From: Cricetomys ansorgei | Taxonomy: Eukaryota > Chordata > Mammalia > Rodentia > Nesomyidae | Direction of reading: 5' to 3' | Assembly: GCA_026225945.1 (NCBI GenBank) | Contig: JAMJFZ010003581.1 | Coordinates: 9,285,001-9,349,000, forward strand | Length of the DNA stretch: 64,000 nucleotides | Shown: in pieces, positions 1-10,639 of the stretch | Numbering within the stretch: the first letter of the stretch is position 1 | Layout of the letters: every line of letters begins with the position of its first letter | Notes under the pieces: generated by a model | The model's database searches: none | What the model was told of the DNA's origin: nothing | What the model saw: only the letters and a program-made list of their open reading frames with translations | Position numbers and translations under genes: made by a program

Positions 1-1467
1 GCCCTTTTGCTGAATCAGAGGTCTCATCCTACCTCCCAGCCCCCCTTTCTCTTTTCTGGAAAACTCCTTTCTCCAGTCTGGAAAATGTCTTATTTCTAGA
101 AATTCCTTGGCAGACTTTTGGTTAAAATGAGATTGGACCTTTGCTGACTGAGGGAACCCGGGCACTGTGGGCTGAGCCTGCCATCCTGACCATTTGGGTC
201 AGGGAAACCAAAGAGAGAGTTTGCTATTTTTTGGTTTTTTTTTTTTTTTTTGGTCACATGGTGAATTGTAACCTGTCAGTGAGCCTCAGAGAAACGTTCA
301 ACTCCTATCTGTACAGATCTGGAAGCCTTACAAACAGTAGGAAGAGCTAAAACCAGATTCTAGGGGGCCCTGGAAGGGGGTCTTCTGTGGTTCCCCGGGT
401 GGACCCAAACTCAGAAGCTGCCATTTGTTTGCTTGCTCAGTGACTGGCCAGTGTGGTCCTCGTTTCAGGAGGGTGACAGGTCAGCGGGACAGCCCGGGAC
501 TGGGGGTGGAGTTCACTGGAGCTTAGATTCTAGTTGAAGGTTGGGGGTGGAGGATAAAGAAAACAAGTCAGAGGGTGCTGGGGCACAGCATGGAGAGGAG
601 GGGGCTGAGAAACAAAGGAAAGTTGGCCTAGGGCTCCTGGGGCCTGGGGGAGCTCTTTACAACACACACTCCTTTCACACAAAATGAGAAGGGCAGGGAC
701 ACTCTCCCTAGAGTCCAGGCCTTTGCTGAGGGAGAAAATACAGGGATGGGACTTGAGGTTCTTCTCTTTCAGATATGTGTTGCCTTGGTAGAAGCTGGGT
801 CTAGCCAAGGAGCTTGGAGGCAGCCTGCAGGTCCAGCCCACCAGGCAAGAGTTCCCTCCCCTCCTACCCTAGACCCACCCTATCTTACCTCTTGCCTTCT
901 ACCCTGCTGCTCCTCATTTTCCTCTCCATCTGGCTTTCCAGGTGCTCTTCAGGCCTGGCTTCCCATCTGACTTCGATCAGGAGTTCTGGATCGGGATATC
1001 TGTGCCCTCTGGGCGGTCACACAGCACAGGGAGCCCAGGGCACAATGAAGAGCTGACCTCAGGATTTATGGGCCTGCTCTGGCGTGAGGACTGGAGCCTG
1101 CTCCCCATCTGGCACCCCGCCCTCCATCTCTCCCCACTCCCACATTGCCTCTGTCTGTCTCTGCAGGCCAAGAACCCTTCTCCATTCTCTGTAGGATGGG
1201 CGAAGGGCAGACTTTTGAGTTGTGAGAGAGACCAGTGAGGCCCATTAGACAATCAGTCAATCAATCATCATCCCTCACCTCACAGGGAAGGGACAGAACA
1301 ATTGAGACAAAGCTCACTAATTTGGAGAATTTGTGGGTATGTAATTAAAATGGAACAACTCTGCTCTGCTCTGGGATTTAAAAGTACTGTGTCTGGGACC
1401 ATTTGGTGGTTTTTGTTTACCTATGAAGGAGGAACAGTAGTCTCCCCCCTCCCCTCTCTCTCTTTAA
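1..1467. other. Unique non-coding stretch
   Basis: No gene, SINE or tandem array is visible. A run of 17 T sits at 235-251. An open frame at 942-1238 follows a splice-acceptor-like pyrimidine tract, but it has no plausible donor and no recognisable protein. Confidence 0.6.
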
Positions 1468-1600
1468 TTTGAGACATAGTCTCTCAATGAAGCCTGGCTG
1501 GAACGTGCCGAGTGTAGACCAGACTGGCCTCGAACTCACAGAAGTTCGAGTGTCTCTATGTCTCCAGTACTGGGATTAAAGGCATGTGCCACCCTGGGCC
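1468..1600 (-). mobile_element. B1 SINE, antisense
   Basis: Reads as a reversed B1: it opens with the tttgagacatagtctctc-like tail end and closes with the complement of the B1 head (tgggattaaaggcatgtgcc). Many substitutions mark it as an old copy. Confidence 0.85.
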
Positions 1601-2530
1601 AAAGTAGGCAAACTTTCATAATTTAATTAGATGTGTGTGTATTGTCTTCCCCTACATCAATAACTCCACTTCTAACCCAAATATGTCATGAAGGAGGGGT
1701 GCTGTCCACTGCCCTAGGCCTGAAGGGTTGGCATCTGGGTTCAGCGCGGCCCCTTAAGGATCCAGAGAGCTCAACAGCTACAACCCCTTCCCCTAGGTTT
1801 CTGTCTTCCTCCATTCTTCCCCTTCTTGTCCAACCTGATTGACACCTGCATGGATTAGAAAGGGAGGTGGCAATAAGTCTATCATTGCCCACCGGGGCCC
1901 AGGGAGCCCCAGGAGTGATCAGTGGCTTCTGACAGAGCAGCCACCCTGGACTTCCCTAGGACCCACGTTAGACTCACTCACTCTGCTCCCTGTGCAAAGT
2001 TGGCAGCGTCTGCCCAGAGGCCCCGCTCAAAGGCCACAGGCTCCGGATGGAGCTCCTTGTCTCAGTCCCACAGCCTAGAGTCACGGTGCTCCTCCTCCCC
2101 TCCCTGGGGTCTCCCTCGCAACCTCTCCTCTCTAAGCCCTGGGCAGCAGAACTCCGTTCATCATATCTCAGGCATTCCCTTGGTCTCACGGAGTGACCTG
2201 TTCTCCAGGTTGAGCAACAAGTAGACTGGGGTGCCTGGGAGACAGTGGGTCATCATTCTTCCCAGAAGAGGCCAGACACAGGCCTGGAACTTCTATGCAG
2301 GACAGACCCATTTTTTCTTTTGCCCAGCCAGGCTTGGCACCCTGCACCCCTGTTTCCTAGAACTCCAGGATACGGAGGAACATGGCACTGTGGAGCTCCT
2401 GGCTGTCCTGTCTTGGGGGGCACAGAGGAAGTCTCTTCCTAATAGAGGTGAGCAGATGGTGGGAGCAGAACAGTGTCCAGGGACACCTGGGAGACTGACA
2501 TACTTGTCTCTTATGCCTTCTCTTGGGCAC
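1601..2530. other. Unique non-coding stretch
   Basis: GC-moderate single-copy sequence. Frames of about 100 codons occur on both strands over 1922-2224 and 2231-2545, but they overlap each other and show no domain or splice structure. No repeat recognised. Confidence 0.55.
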
Positions 2531-2579
2531 ACTGAGGACATGTAGGGATGAGCCGCAGAGGGGCTAGCATGCAAGACTG
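2531..2579 (+). repeat. Direct repeat, copy 1 (about 49 bp)
   Basis: Matches 3653-3702 in the same orientation with only a few mismatches. The shared core includes gccgcagag and ctagcatgcaagac. It resembles no SINE I know and has no match elsewhere in the window that I noticed. Confidence 0.8.
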
Positions 2580-2867
2580 ACGTTGAGGCGCACAGGTTGG
2601 GTGTGTTTGAGGAATGCAGACTTGAGGGGTGTGCGTGTGTGCGTGTCTGGCTCTCACTGAGGGGCGTCCTGATGACTGGGCCTTCCTTGTGTCCTTTCTG
2701 CCTCCTCATCTCTCTGCCTGCCAGCCCCATCACGTTCTTTGTCTGTCTGTCCATGTCTGTGACAGTGCTCTTGCTCACTTGGGGTGTTTATTGAATTGTT
2801 TTTCTGCAAGCTTCAAGGCAGGCTCTCCAGCCGTCAAACTCTGCCATCCGCACTCTGCCCGTGTGAT

Positions 2868-3085
2868 TTAAAGCTATAGTTAAATTATGACTTCTCCGGA
2901 CCTGTTGTGGCACCCACGCCTAAGCCTAATTAAATGATCACATCCATTCTGAAGGCAGCTCTCCTCTCCCCTCCAACGTTAATTACAACATAAGAGGCTT
3001 TAATGGCCCGCCTCACCTCCAGCTCCTGGAAAGAAAGGTCAGGCGATTAATTTTCATCATTAATCTTTTCCCAATGTGGACACTG
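2868..3085. promoter_or_regulatory. Putative conserved non-coding element, homeodomain-rich
   Basis: An AT-rich block with many TAAT cores: taattaaatgatca, gttaattacaac, then GATTAAT and ATTAATC as an exact 7-bp inverted repeat with a 7-bp spacer (3045-3065). It is free of repeats and open frames. Enhancer function is inferred from composition only. Confidence 0.4.
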
Positions 3086-3652
3086 TGCTGTCATTGGAGC
3101 CTATTAAACCCCCTTTGTCCCCCCTGCCAGCCTCCCTTGTCCCCTCACCCCTCCTCCCTGAGTGACTACAGGGAAGGAAAATATTTAAGGACACTTGGTC
3201 TCTCTGCTTTACTGGAGACAACTTCTCTTTGAGGGGCTGGGGGTGGGGGGCACTCCCCGGAAGACTGTGCACATCTACAGTGTTGCGAATCTGGAGTTAG
3301 GCTAGAGGGCCTTGAGGCGGGTCGGTGGTCTTCCATCTGTTCTGTTTGAGTGTGTGTTGGGGGGCAGGCGGGGCGGGCAGACCTGCCACTTACCTGTTCT
3401 TTGCTTGGTCCTTACAGGAAAAACTGAACGGAATGTGCTGGCACTCAAGGTTTTCCACCCACGACTGCCTGGTTTGTTCTGTGCTGGTCTAGATTCTTTC
3501 TCTTCCCCTTTCGCGGCCACTTCACCCCTCCCCACCACCCCCATGAGGGAACAGTCTAGATTTTTGCATCCACAGAAGGCTGAGCCAAGGCCACTGTCTC
3601 TGGAGACACTAGCTCTACCAGACCCATCACTGTGGAGCCGGTTCCCTCCCAC
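3086..3652. other. Unique non-coding stretch
   Basis: C/T-rich at 3117-3160, otherwise ordinary sequence. Open frames at 3312-3659 (+) and 3302-3793 (-) overlap almost completely on opposite strands and match no known protein. Confidence 0.5.
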
Positions 3653-3702
3653 ACTGTGAGGACCTGTAGGGATAAGCCGCAGAGGGACTAGCATGCAAGA
3701 CC
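3653..3702 (+). repeat. Direct repeat, copy 2 (about 50 bp)
   Basis: Second copy of the 2531-2579 sequence, 1.12 kb downstream in direct orientation. It is also preceded by an acactg-like flank, so the duplicated unit may extend slightly further 5'. Confidence 0.8.
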
Positions 3703-3889
3703 ACTGATTCTGAAGGCAGAGAGGCCCATGAGACAGAGCCGAGGGGAGCCTGAAGAGGGTTACCGGAGACTGTGATTTCCCATCAAGCCGCACCCCAGCA
3801 ACAGAATGAGGAAGGCGGGTGGTCAGCAGACTCCCTCAGACACCTTTTATTTCATATCCAGAATTTATTTAAAATTCTGGTTCAAACCA

Positions 3890-4139
3890 GATTGTGGTGG
3901 AGGCCTGTATAATTCCCGCTACTTGGGAGTTCATGTGCTCCCTTCCCCTCCCTTCTTCCTTCTCCAGCCTTGTCCTGCCCCTGCTCAGCCTCTGGCTGTG
4001 GCTGGTGACTCAGGCCTGTGATCCTAGCTACTCTAGAAGCCTAGAAAGCGGGTAGAAAGTGTAAGGTCTATGGGCTATGAACTATGGAATGAATTCAAGA
4101 TCAACACTGGGCAATTTAGCATCAAAAATCAAAATTAAC
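3890..4139 (+). mobile_element. Degenerate 7SL-type (B1/PB1-like) remnants
   Basis: Two stretches keep monomer landmarks: ggcctgtataattcccgct with tacttgggag at 3900-3929, and ggcctgtgatcctagctact at about 4013-4033 followed by a gaattcaagatcaacactgg-like arm. A C/T-rich segment separates them. They are old and boundaries are approximate. Confidence 0.5.
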
Positions 4140-4152
4140 CAGGGGCGGAAGT

Positions 4153-4476
4153 AGCTGGGCAGATGGCTCGGCTGGTGAAGTGTTTGTGGTGAGGATTTGA
4201 ATCTGGATCCTTAGAACCCATGGAAAAGCTGGTGGTGCATGTCTGCAAATCCATAGCTGCAGGAACGGAGACAGGAGGATACCTCGGACTTGCCGGTCAG
4301 ACGGTATACCCAAGAGTGGGCCCTAAGTTCAGTGAGAAACCCTGTTGCTAAAACATTAGGTGGATGACAACGGAGGAGGGCACCAAAGGTTGACCTCTGA
4401 CCTCTATAGTCTCTGGTACCCATACCTAAGCACACATATGAACACATATACACACTCACACACAGAAATAAAAAAC
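4153..4476 (+). mobile_element. B4-type composite SINE (ID head plus B1-like body)
   Basis: Starts with gctgggcagatggctcggct (tRNA-like head with internal promoter region), continues through a B1-like middle (ggtggtgcatgtctgcaaat, ttcagtgagaaaccctgttg), and ends in tgacctctgacctctatag plus an ACACAT-rich tail. Confidence 0.75.
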
Positions 4477-4485
4477 TGGTCTTCA

Positions 4486-4540
4486 GATATAGTTCAGTGT
4501 TTTAGCACGCGCTTCCACGCGCGGTGCCCTGCTGCACAAA
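4486..4540 (+). mobile_element. ID-like (tRNA-Ala derived) SINE fragment
   Basis: The string gatatagttcagtgttttag followed by cacgcgcttccacgcgcggt and gccctg resembles the 5' half of a tRNA-Ala-type ID element. It lies directly 3' of the B4 composite and lacks an A-rich tail. Confidence 0.45.
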
Positions 4541-5158
4541 ATGGAGGAGCGTGGTTACAAAAGAGAGTTATCAGGAAGTAGAGGGGTGAGGCCTGGGCAG
4601 GAAGGACTGGCTGGCCAGACTGGGAAGTGGAGTGGGGTACACAGGTGTGAGATAGTCCAAGCCTGGTCCCCTTACTGCTCTCCCTCCCTCTATGCCGACT
4701 GGTAAGACGGAAAGGGACCTCTTCCACCCTAGCTCCATCAGAGGACTTCTAGTTCTGGACCAGGGCAGAGTTCAGGTAAGGATGACATCTGCCAACTGAC
4801 TGCAAAAATCCCTGAAGTGGTCCAAACTGTCTGTGTCCAGTGAGGGTGATGAAGCCCTCGGCACTGGCGTCCGAGAAGACGCACCCAGGAAGCTGCAGGG
4901 ATGTGCATGCCAGGACCCACTCTCAATTCCATCTCTGTCCCCCAAACCTGGCATCCTCCTGGCATCTGCCATGGGCATTAGAATACTCCTGTGGCCCAGA
5001 TTGGATCTCCCTGTCCACAGTCAGCCCTCCCCTGTGCCCCCTATACCATCCCAAGGACATTGGGGACATCACGTCTACAGAGCCCTGCACAGGATAATAA
5101 TAATTAATAACCATTAGGAACAATAAGACCAGTGCCCAGTCAGCCCAACGTGCGGCCT
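4541..5158. other. Unique non-coding stretch
   Basis: No repeat or gene recognised. A short AT island (ataataataattaataacc) lies at 5095-5113. Confidence 0.5.
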
Positions 5159-5360
5159 CGGCTTTTTTTCTTTCTTCTTCTTTTTTGATTTGACTTTGAA
5201 GAAAGTGACTTTTTTTTTTTTTTTTTTTTTAGTAAAAAGCTGGATTGAGTTCTTCCTCGGCCTCCCTCCCCCACCCGCTGCCCCCCTTGCTTTCTGAGCT
5301 CCTCCTCCCATCTTGCCCCCCTCCTCATTTTTCTCTTTCCCTTTTTTCTTTTTCTTTTAA
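5159..5360. repeat. T-rich and polypyrimidine tract
   Basis: T-rich sequence with a run of 21 T at 5210-5230, followed by C/T-rich DNA to about 5360. The lysine-rich frames on the minus strand here are low-complexity artefacts. Confidence 0.85.
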
Positions 5361-5364
5361 TACT

Positions 5365-5640
5365 CTGCGTTCTATCATGCAAATCCCCTTTCAAATTATG
5401 AGAGTATTAGAGCCATCAACGGTAATGTCACCGCCACAAAATGAGAGTGGGGACTTAAGCACCTAACGAACAATGAAATGTGCGAGCCCAGGGACAGGAC
5501 AATTAAGAACTGGGCTTAGCCAGCCAGGGAAATTTATTGCTATCAAATCCATATTTCTATTTTCCCCCTGAACAGTAACCTATTTGAATATGATTAAAGG
5601 GTTTCATTACGGCAGAGAGAAAGGCCCGTGTCCCGCGGTT
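5365..5640. promoter_or_regulatory. Putative conserved non-coding element with octamer motif
   Basis: Contains the octamer ATGCAAAT (5378-5385), several TTATTG and TAATG cores, atttgaatatgattaaaggg, and long repeat-free sequence ending near a ccgcggtt site. No splice sites or coding frame are evident. Regulatory role is inferred. Confidence 0.4.
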
Positions 5641-6139
5641 CCTTGTGAGCTCACAAACACAGGCTCGGAGCCGATACCATAGGGGAGACGATGAGGAGAG
5701 GAAGGATGTAGAGGACCGGGTTGGGAGGATGATGTCCGGATACTGAACACTTAGTTCCCAGTGAATGATGTGGTTGGCTAAAAGTGTGATCCTAGAGCCT
5801 CTCATGCTAGAAGGTTCCATCGTAGATGGGGAAACTGAGGTAACAAGTTGATCAATTTGGTGGAGAAGAACACTCACATCGGAAGATCAGGTGGTAGGGC
5901 CAGGGATCGAGGGTCAAAATCAAGTATCTCTCCCACCCTTCCTCTCTCCACTTTTTTCTTCACCTCTGTGCAAAGTGCCACAGATACACACAGACTAGAA
6001 ACAGGAGCGCAGGTCCTACCAGGGGAAGATGGTCAATTTCAGTGGCTATGACAAAGACAAGACACAGTGTGGCCTGAGACCATGAATGATGGATGAGCTG
6101 CACCAGCGTGGAGTGAGTTGGCTCATAGAGGGGCTCAGG
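5641..6139. other. Unique non-coding stretch
   Basis: Ordinary single-copy DNA leading into a CA-rich tract. No gene or mobile element recognised. Confidence 0.5.
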
Positions 6140-6149
6140 AGGACCTGCA

Positions 6150-6341
6150 GAACACATACACACACACACATGCACACATACACACATGTGCACACACATA
6201 TATGCACACACAGGCCCATGCATGCACACATATGCATACACATACATGCACACACAGGCACATGCACGCACGTAGTCTCACAAAACCATACACACATATG
6301 CACACTCATACACACACACGCACACACAGACACATGCACTA
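6150..6341 (+). repeat. Imperfect (CA)n / CACATA-rich tract
   Basis: About 190 bp of interrupted CACACA, CACATA and CATGCA units. The long Cys/Val and His/Thr frames on both strands come from this tract and are not genes. Confidence 0.95.
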
Positions 6342-6502
6342 CCCAGGATTCCCCGCTGCTCCTCCCTGCTTTATCTGCTGTACTCACGCCAAGGACAATC
6401 CCCACCAAACCCTGATGCTCCCATGAGCTTGTGTATCATTTGAGTTGATAAAACTCTTTCTGTTCTCAAATTTTCAGAACAACCCCTCAAAAGAGACGGT
6501 TT

Positions 6503-6632
6503 GGGGCTGGTGAGATGGCTCGTCAGATAAAGGCGCTTGCCGCCAAGACTGTCAGCCTGAGTTCAATCCCAGGGATTCACATGGTGGAAAGAGAGAACTG
6601 ATTTGATCGATAAATGTTAAAAAAAAAAAAAA
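6503..6632 (+). mobile_element. B4A-type SINE
   Basis: Begins ggggctggtgagatggctcg, has the diagnostic ggcgcttgccgccaagactg and ctgagttcaatcccagggat, and ends in a 14-A tail. The part between the acatggtgg motif and the tail is short, indicating a 3' deletion. Confidence 0.85.
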
Positions 6633-6654
6633 TAGAGGTAGTTTCAACTAATGA

Positions 6655-6745
6655 GGCCCAGAGAGGTCAAACATGTCCAGAGACACACAGCAGATGGCAG
6701 GTAACAGGGCTGGGATTTGAACCAGGCTCTGGGCTCTCACCCCTG
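6655..6745 (-). mobile_element. MIR fragment, antisense
   Basis: Carries the reversed MIR core: gaggcccagagaggtcaaac, acacagcagatggcaggtaa, then gctgggatttgaaccaggct. Confidence 0.7.
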
Positions 6746-7587
6746 CTCACACCAGTGGGACTTCTGCCTGGTGCTGTGACTCACACTTGGGCCATGGAGC
6801 TGTTCACACCTCCTATTTGTATCAGTTCCCTTCCCACTGCAGACAAGATCACTGGCCTCACCAGACGGATCAGCTGCGACGATCCTGGCAGTCTGGCTGA
6901 CAGCTGTCTGGGAAGATCACCCTTGCACAGGGTGCGTACACACGGGAATAAACGGAGAATCCAAATGCTAAGTGCAAAAGGACCTGGGCAGGGAGGAGGC
7001 TGCCATGCAGCAGGAATGAAGACAGGGACCAAATGGTGGCATGTGGAAGCCTTGTCCCCTGCCTTTCCAGTGCACCTGATGGGAAGGAGGGGCTTGGGAG
7101 CACAGAGTTTGCAGAACTTGCGCCCTGCTGTGTGACATGGCATCACTGATGGAAGGATGTGCCCTGTGCCTTCGGTAGCTAGCTTGCCATCAAGAATAAG
7201 TACTGGCTTGGTGTGCGGGAAGGGAGAACGCGCAGAAGGAATAGTTAGGGTGAGGAGAAGATCCGGCTAATATCCTGCATGGTCCTCCATGGGGACCCCC
7301 ATCTCATGACAACCCCCATCAGCCAACTCTCCTCTTGAGCCCCCATCTTATCCATTCACTCCTGTGTTCTGCTCGAATCCATCATTAAGGAAAGAAACAA
7401 AAACAAACCCAAAAAACCCACCAAACACTCTGTGGAATATTAAGATGTTTTACCTCAAGCCTTTGCTCTTCAGAAGCTCACTGTTAGAGAGCCGGGCATG
7501 TTCACAGTGCACAGCAAAGAATAATGACCAGAGCTATCGAGGGATGGACATTCCACTAGACATAGCCACTCTCTAAGCGGCAGGGCA
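6746..7587. other. Unique non-coding stretch
   Basis: A 173-codon frame at 6614-7135 begins in the tail of a SINE and runs through a MIR, so it is rejected as a gene. An A-rich patch lies at 7380-7420. Nothing else recognised. Confidence 0.55.
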
Positions 7588-7670
7588 GATAGTGTCCCCA
7601 CTGGATGGGTGGGTAAACTGAGGTTCAGCTAACTCAACTGAATTCCAAAGTGAAGGTGAATGAGAAGCCG
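7588..7670 (-). mobile_element. Possible MIR remnant, antisense
   Basis: The gtgtccccactggatgggtg and gggtaaactgaggttcagct strings resemble the reversed MIR centre. Short and diverged. Confidence 0.4.
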
Positions 7671-7989
7671 GGCCTTCTGTTTCTGCCTACCCCCACCCCC
7701 CAGTCTCTTCATCTCAAGTTCAGCAATGCCTTCTGACTGTCTCCCCACCCATGAGTGTCTGCTAAAGTACAGGCTGTGCATATGGACTCTGGTTCTAGCC
7801 CTGGAGGAGGGTCCTGGAGCTCTCTGCAGGGCCGATGCTAATGTGCTGACTCTTACGATGGTCCTGCTAGTCCCCAGGCTAAGATGGTGGTAACCTGGCC
7901 TTTCGCTGATTGTGGGCCATCATCCATTGCTCATCTGTTCCGTCCTTCTGTTTACTCTCCTGTGAACTCTCTCCATGAGCTCATCTCCC
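7671..7989. other. Unique non-coding stretch
   Basis: C-rich near 7688-7703, otherwise unremarkable. No gene seen. Confidence 0.45.
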
Positions 7990-7990
7990 C

Positions 7991-8063
7991 AATCCTGAGG
8001 CAGGAGGATTGCTGCAATTTGGAGGCCAGCCTGATCTACACAGTGAGACTCTTGTCTTAAAAC
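7991..8063 (+). mobile_element. B1 3' fragment
   Basis: Starts inside the B1 body (aatcctgaggcaggaggatt) and ends at cttgtcttaaaa. The 5' third is missing. It abuts the next B1 in the same orientation. Confidence 0.75.
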
Positions 8064-8065
8064 AG

Positions 8066-8212
8066 CAGGCATGTACGGCGGTTGCATGCCTTTGATGCTA
8101 GCATGCAGCCCTCTGGAGAGAGAGGCAGACAGATCTCCGTGAGTTCAAGGCCACCTTGGTCTGCATATGAGTTCTAAGCCAGCCAGGGTAGCATAGACCC
8201 TGTCACAAAAAA
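8066..8212 (+). mobile_element. B1 SINE
   Basis: Near full-length, diverged copy: gttgcatgcctttgatgcta, ggcagacagatctccgtgag, then an accctgtcacaaaa tail. With the preceding fragment it forms a head-to-tail B1 pair. Confidence 0.8.
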
Positions 8213-9159
8213 TGACAACAACACAGTAACAACAGGAGACTGAGCTCTGAGCAAATGAAGGTCACTTTCCCAGCTTTCCCTGGCTATGTCACATTCTCTG
8301 TCTCCATCTCTAAAGCCCTGACCGATCCCAGTTCATTGTCACATGTGTATACACTGTCTCAGAAGCCAGGGACTGTGGTGGACTCAGACATGTTGCTTGC
8401 TTCCACCTTGGCCTCTCTCCCTCTCTCTGGCAGGCGCCTCGCCTCCTGCAGGGAAGGAGTGGCTGGATTCCCAGCTCTTCCCTGCTCCCTTCTCACCCCT
8501 TCTCTTTCTTTCCTGGGGCTGTCAGTTTAATGGACAGGTATTTAATTCCAGCCTGGCAGGTGTCTGGAAATGCCAGCACCGCAGCACATCAGAGTGTGAA
8601 GTTCTCTTTTAGGAGAGCAGCAGACACCCAGCCCTTCCATCTGCAGATTAGCTCCTCTCTGTCTCTTCTCACTAGGCAAATGTGGATGCCTCTGATGTTT
8701 TCCACTGCACACAGCTGAATTTGGGGAGCCTGCAGAGGTACTCCCCAAGTACTGCCCATGGTGGTTGGCTTCCTGAGTGCTAATACCATCAGTTATGCCC
8801 CTGGCATGTGACTGAACTGCCTTTTAACTATTAAAACCACGTAGTAGCTAAGACATGCCACTCCTGCAGCCTGGGACAGAGAGGCAGCTTGTCCAGCCAG
8901 CACCGGCTGCCGCTTTTCTTTCTAGCAGCCCCATGCAGGATGTAGCCAGTAACTGTCTGCTCACTCTCAGCCTGGAGAGTAAGTGGAGGAAGCCTCTGGG
9001 ATCTGCCCAGAGAGCTCTGGAATCACGACCCCCGGGGCTGGAACGTGGGCCACAGCTCACCGTGTTATGTCATTCCCAGAAGGACTCCATGCTCAGCCCC
9101 TCTAAGAGTCTTGGGGAGAAAGACTCAGGACTTGGAAAGGACAAGCTTGGCTGAACATA
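8213..9159. other. Unique non-coding stretch
   Basis: About 950 bp of single-copy sequence. Overlapping frames of 60-99 codons occur on both strands, but none shows a motif or splice structure. No repeats recognised. Confidence 0.5.
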
Positions 9160-9160
9160 A

Positions 9161-9290
9161 CAAAGTGGTGTGCGACTTTAATCCCAGCACTCGGGAGGCA
9201 GAGGCAGGTGGATCTCTGTGAGTTCAAGGCCAGCCTGGTCTACAGAGTGAGTTCTACAACAGTTACACAGTGAGACTCTGTCTAAAAAAA
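9161..9290 (+). mobile_element. B1 SINE, fairly young copy
   Basis: Close to consensus over ctttaatcccagcactcggg, ggcaggtggatctctgtgag and ttcaaggccagcctggtcta. The A-rich tail runs straight into a GGAA array, as often happens when SINE tails seed microsatellites. Confidence 0.9.
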
Positions 9291-9392
9291 AGGAAAGAAA
9301 GAAAAAGGAAGGAAGGAAGGAAGGCAGGCAGAAAAGAAGAAAGGAAGGAAGGAAGGAAGGAAGGAAGGAAGGAAGGAAGGAAGGAAGGAAGG
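9289..9392 (+). repeat. (GGAA)n microsatellite
   Basis: Tail-derived GAAA/GGAA repeat. The last 50 or so bases are nearly pure GGAA, and the first half is interrupted by ggcaggcagaaaagaag. Likely length-polymorphic. Confidence 0.95.
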
Positions 9393-9447
9393 GGTGATCT
9401 TTGAGGGTTAGGGTCAAAGTTTTGAGGAACTGGGTCAAAAGTAGTGA

Positions 9448-9604
9448 AACAGCTTCTCTGGTAAGGCCCTTGCCATCAAGCCTGATGACCTGAGTTTGAG
9501 CCTCAGGACCCAGGTGCTAGGTAAAAAGAACAGACTCACTCCCACATGCCCTCTGACCCCTTTCTGTGTCATGTGCCCCTCCCACATTTTTTTTTTTTTT
9601 AAAG
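9448..9604 (+). mobile_element. B4A-type SINE
   Basis: Diagnostic catcaagcctgatgacctga, then ccctctgacccctttctgtg, ending in T14 and taaag. The head is degraded but the body is recognisable. Confidence 0.75.
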
Positions 9605-9869
9605 TAGGAGAGTCTGGAACACACTAACTATAGCCAGATGCAAGAAAGAACTGGATAGCCCAACTCTGGGAAAGCACCTAAGGGACATCTCAGAGGAACC
9701 GTGGGCCATGATGGGACAGACCACCACAGCTCCCTTCTAGTTATTTTTCTGCCTTCTCCTGCTCATCTATTTCTTTTTTCCTTTGACACCCTCCTACCTG
9801 TCCCCAACCCCCAAGACGTCCACCCACCCACACACCCCAATGAGGCATCACGATTCCTAACGAAACGGA
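9605..9869. other. Unique non-coding stretch
   Basis: Single-copy sequence with a C-rich patch near 9805-9840. It leads into a candidate regulatory block. No gene. Confidence 0.45.
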
Positions 9870-10260
9870 ACCACTGCCAGATGAAATATATTACTATTAA
9901 ATACTTAATTCTTCTAGTGAGCAGAGAGCAGGCAGTATGAATACGATTATTAAAGAAAATTACTTTGGCTGATCAGATATTTCTGCATGCTAATTTCTGA
10001 CCCCTCTTCCCTCACTCTCGCTTCTCGTCCCTTAGAGACCAGGACAGATAAAATTCCATCACAAATAGCTGATTACCGAGGCTTGCATTTTAAAAAAAAA
10101 AAAAATCACATTTTCCCCTTGCCTCCCTCTTTCCCTGATATCTTTTTTACGCTGATGTCCTTGCTTAGAGAAGGGGTAACCCTAGATAGCAGCTACGGGT
10201 TGGACATTAGGGAAACTCTATTCTTTTCTTTCTTTCTAATTACATGTCCACTATGCCAAA
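9870..10260. promoter_or_regulatory. Putative conserved non-coding element
   Basis: Repeat-free AT-rich block: atattactattaaatactta, cgattattaaagaaaattac, gctgattaccgaggcttgca, a 13-A run near 10094, and ttctaattacatgtccac. Many TAAT/ATTA homeodomain cores. Enhancer role inferred, not shown. Confidence 0.35.
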
Positions 10261-10639
10261 TAGCTCTCTAGGCGGATGCATCAGCCCAAGGGACTGCTCT
10301 CGGGTGTCGAATCGCAGCATTTTGCTTCAGTGTTCTGTGCTCAAATAGAGAGCGGACCAGCCCACCATCCAAGATGGCTGACCCGACACAGGTTGGGAGG
10401 TCCAGGCCTTAGCAGAGAAGCAGGAAGTTACATGAGGCTCCACCCCGAGGGGAGGGACTTCCTTACTATTCAGAGCTTTCTGATTGCAGAAGCTTAAGGT
10501 TTCTTTTTTACACCTAGGGAAAGCCCTAGTGAGATTTATTCACTCATTAAGTCCCCAAGCTTGTAGATGTGAATAGGTGATATATGTATGTTCAACATCT
10601 AATCCAGAAACTCAGAGTTTGTGTGCGTGTTTTGTTTTT
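10261..10639. other. Unique sequence with YY1-like and ETS-like sites
   Basis: Contains ccaagatggctgacccgaca (a YY1-type AAGATGGC core) at about 10369-10388 and caggaagttacatgaggctc (an ETS-type GGAAGT core) at 10421-10440. No TATA box or open frame was seen. It could be a decayed promoter or LTR. Confidence 0.35.

Noticed and set aside
942..1238. Possible exon after ctggctttccag
   Set aside because: No plausible donor and no familiar protein; an acceptor-like string alone is weak.
4486..4540. Possible functional tRNA-Ala gene
   Set aside because: Only a degraded 5' half resembling an ID SINE; no complete cloverleaf or terminator.
6150..6341. Cysteine/valine-rich secreted peptide on the minus strand
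   Set aside because: Translation of a CA-rich simple repeat.
6614..7135. 173-codon plus-strand frame
   Set aside because: Starts in a SINE poly-A tail and runs through an antisense MIR.
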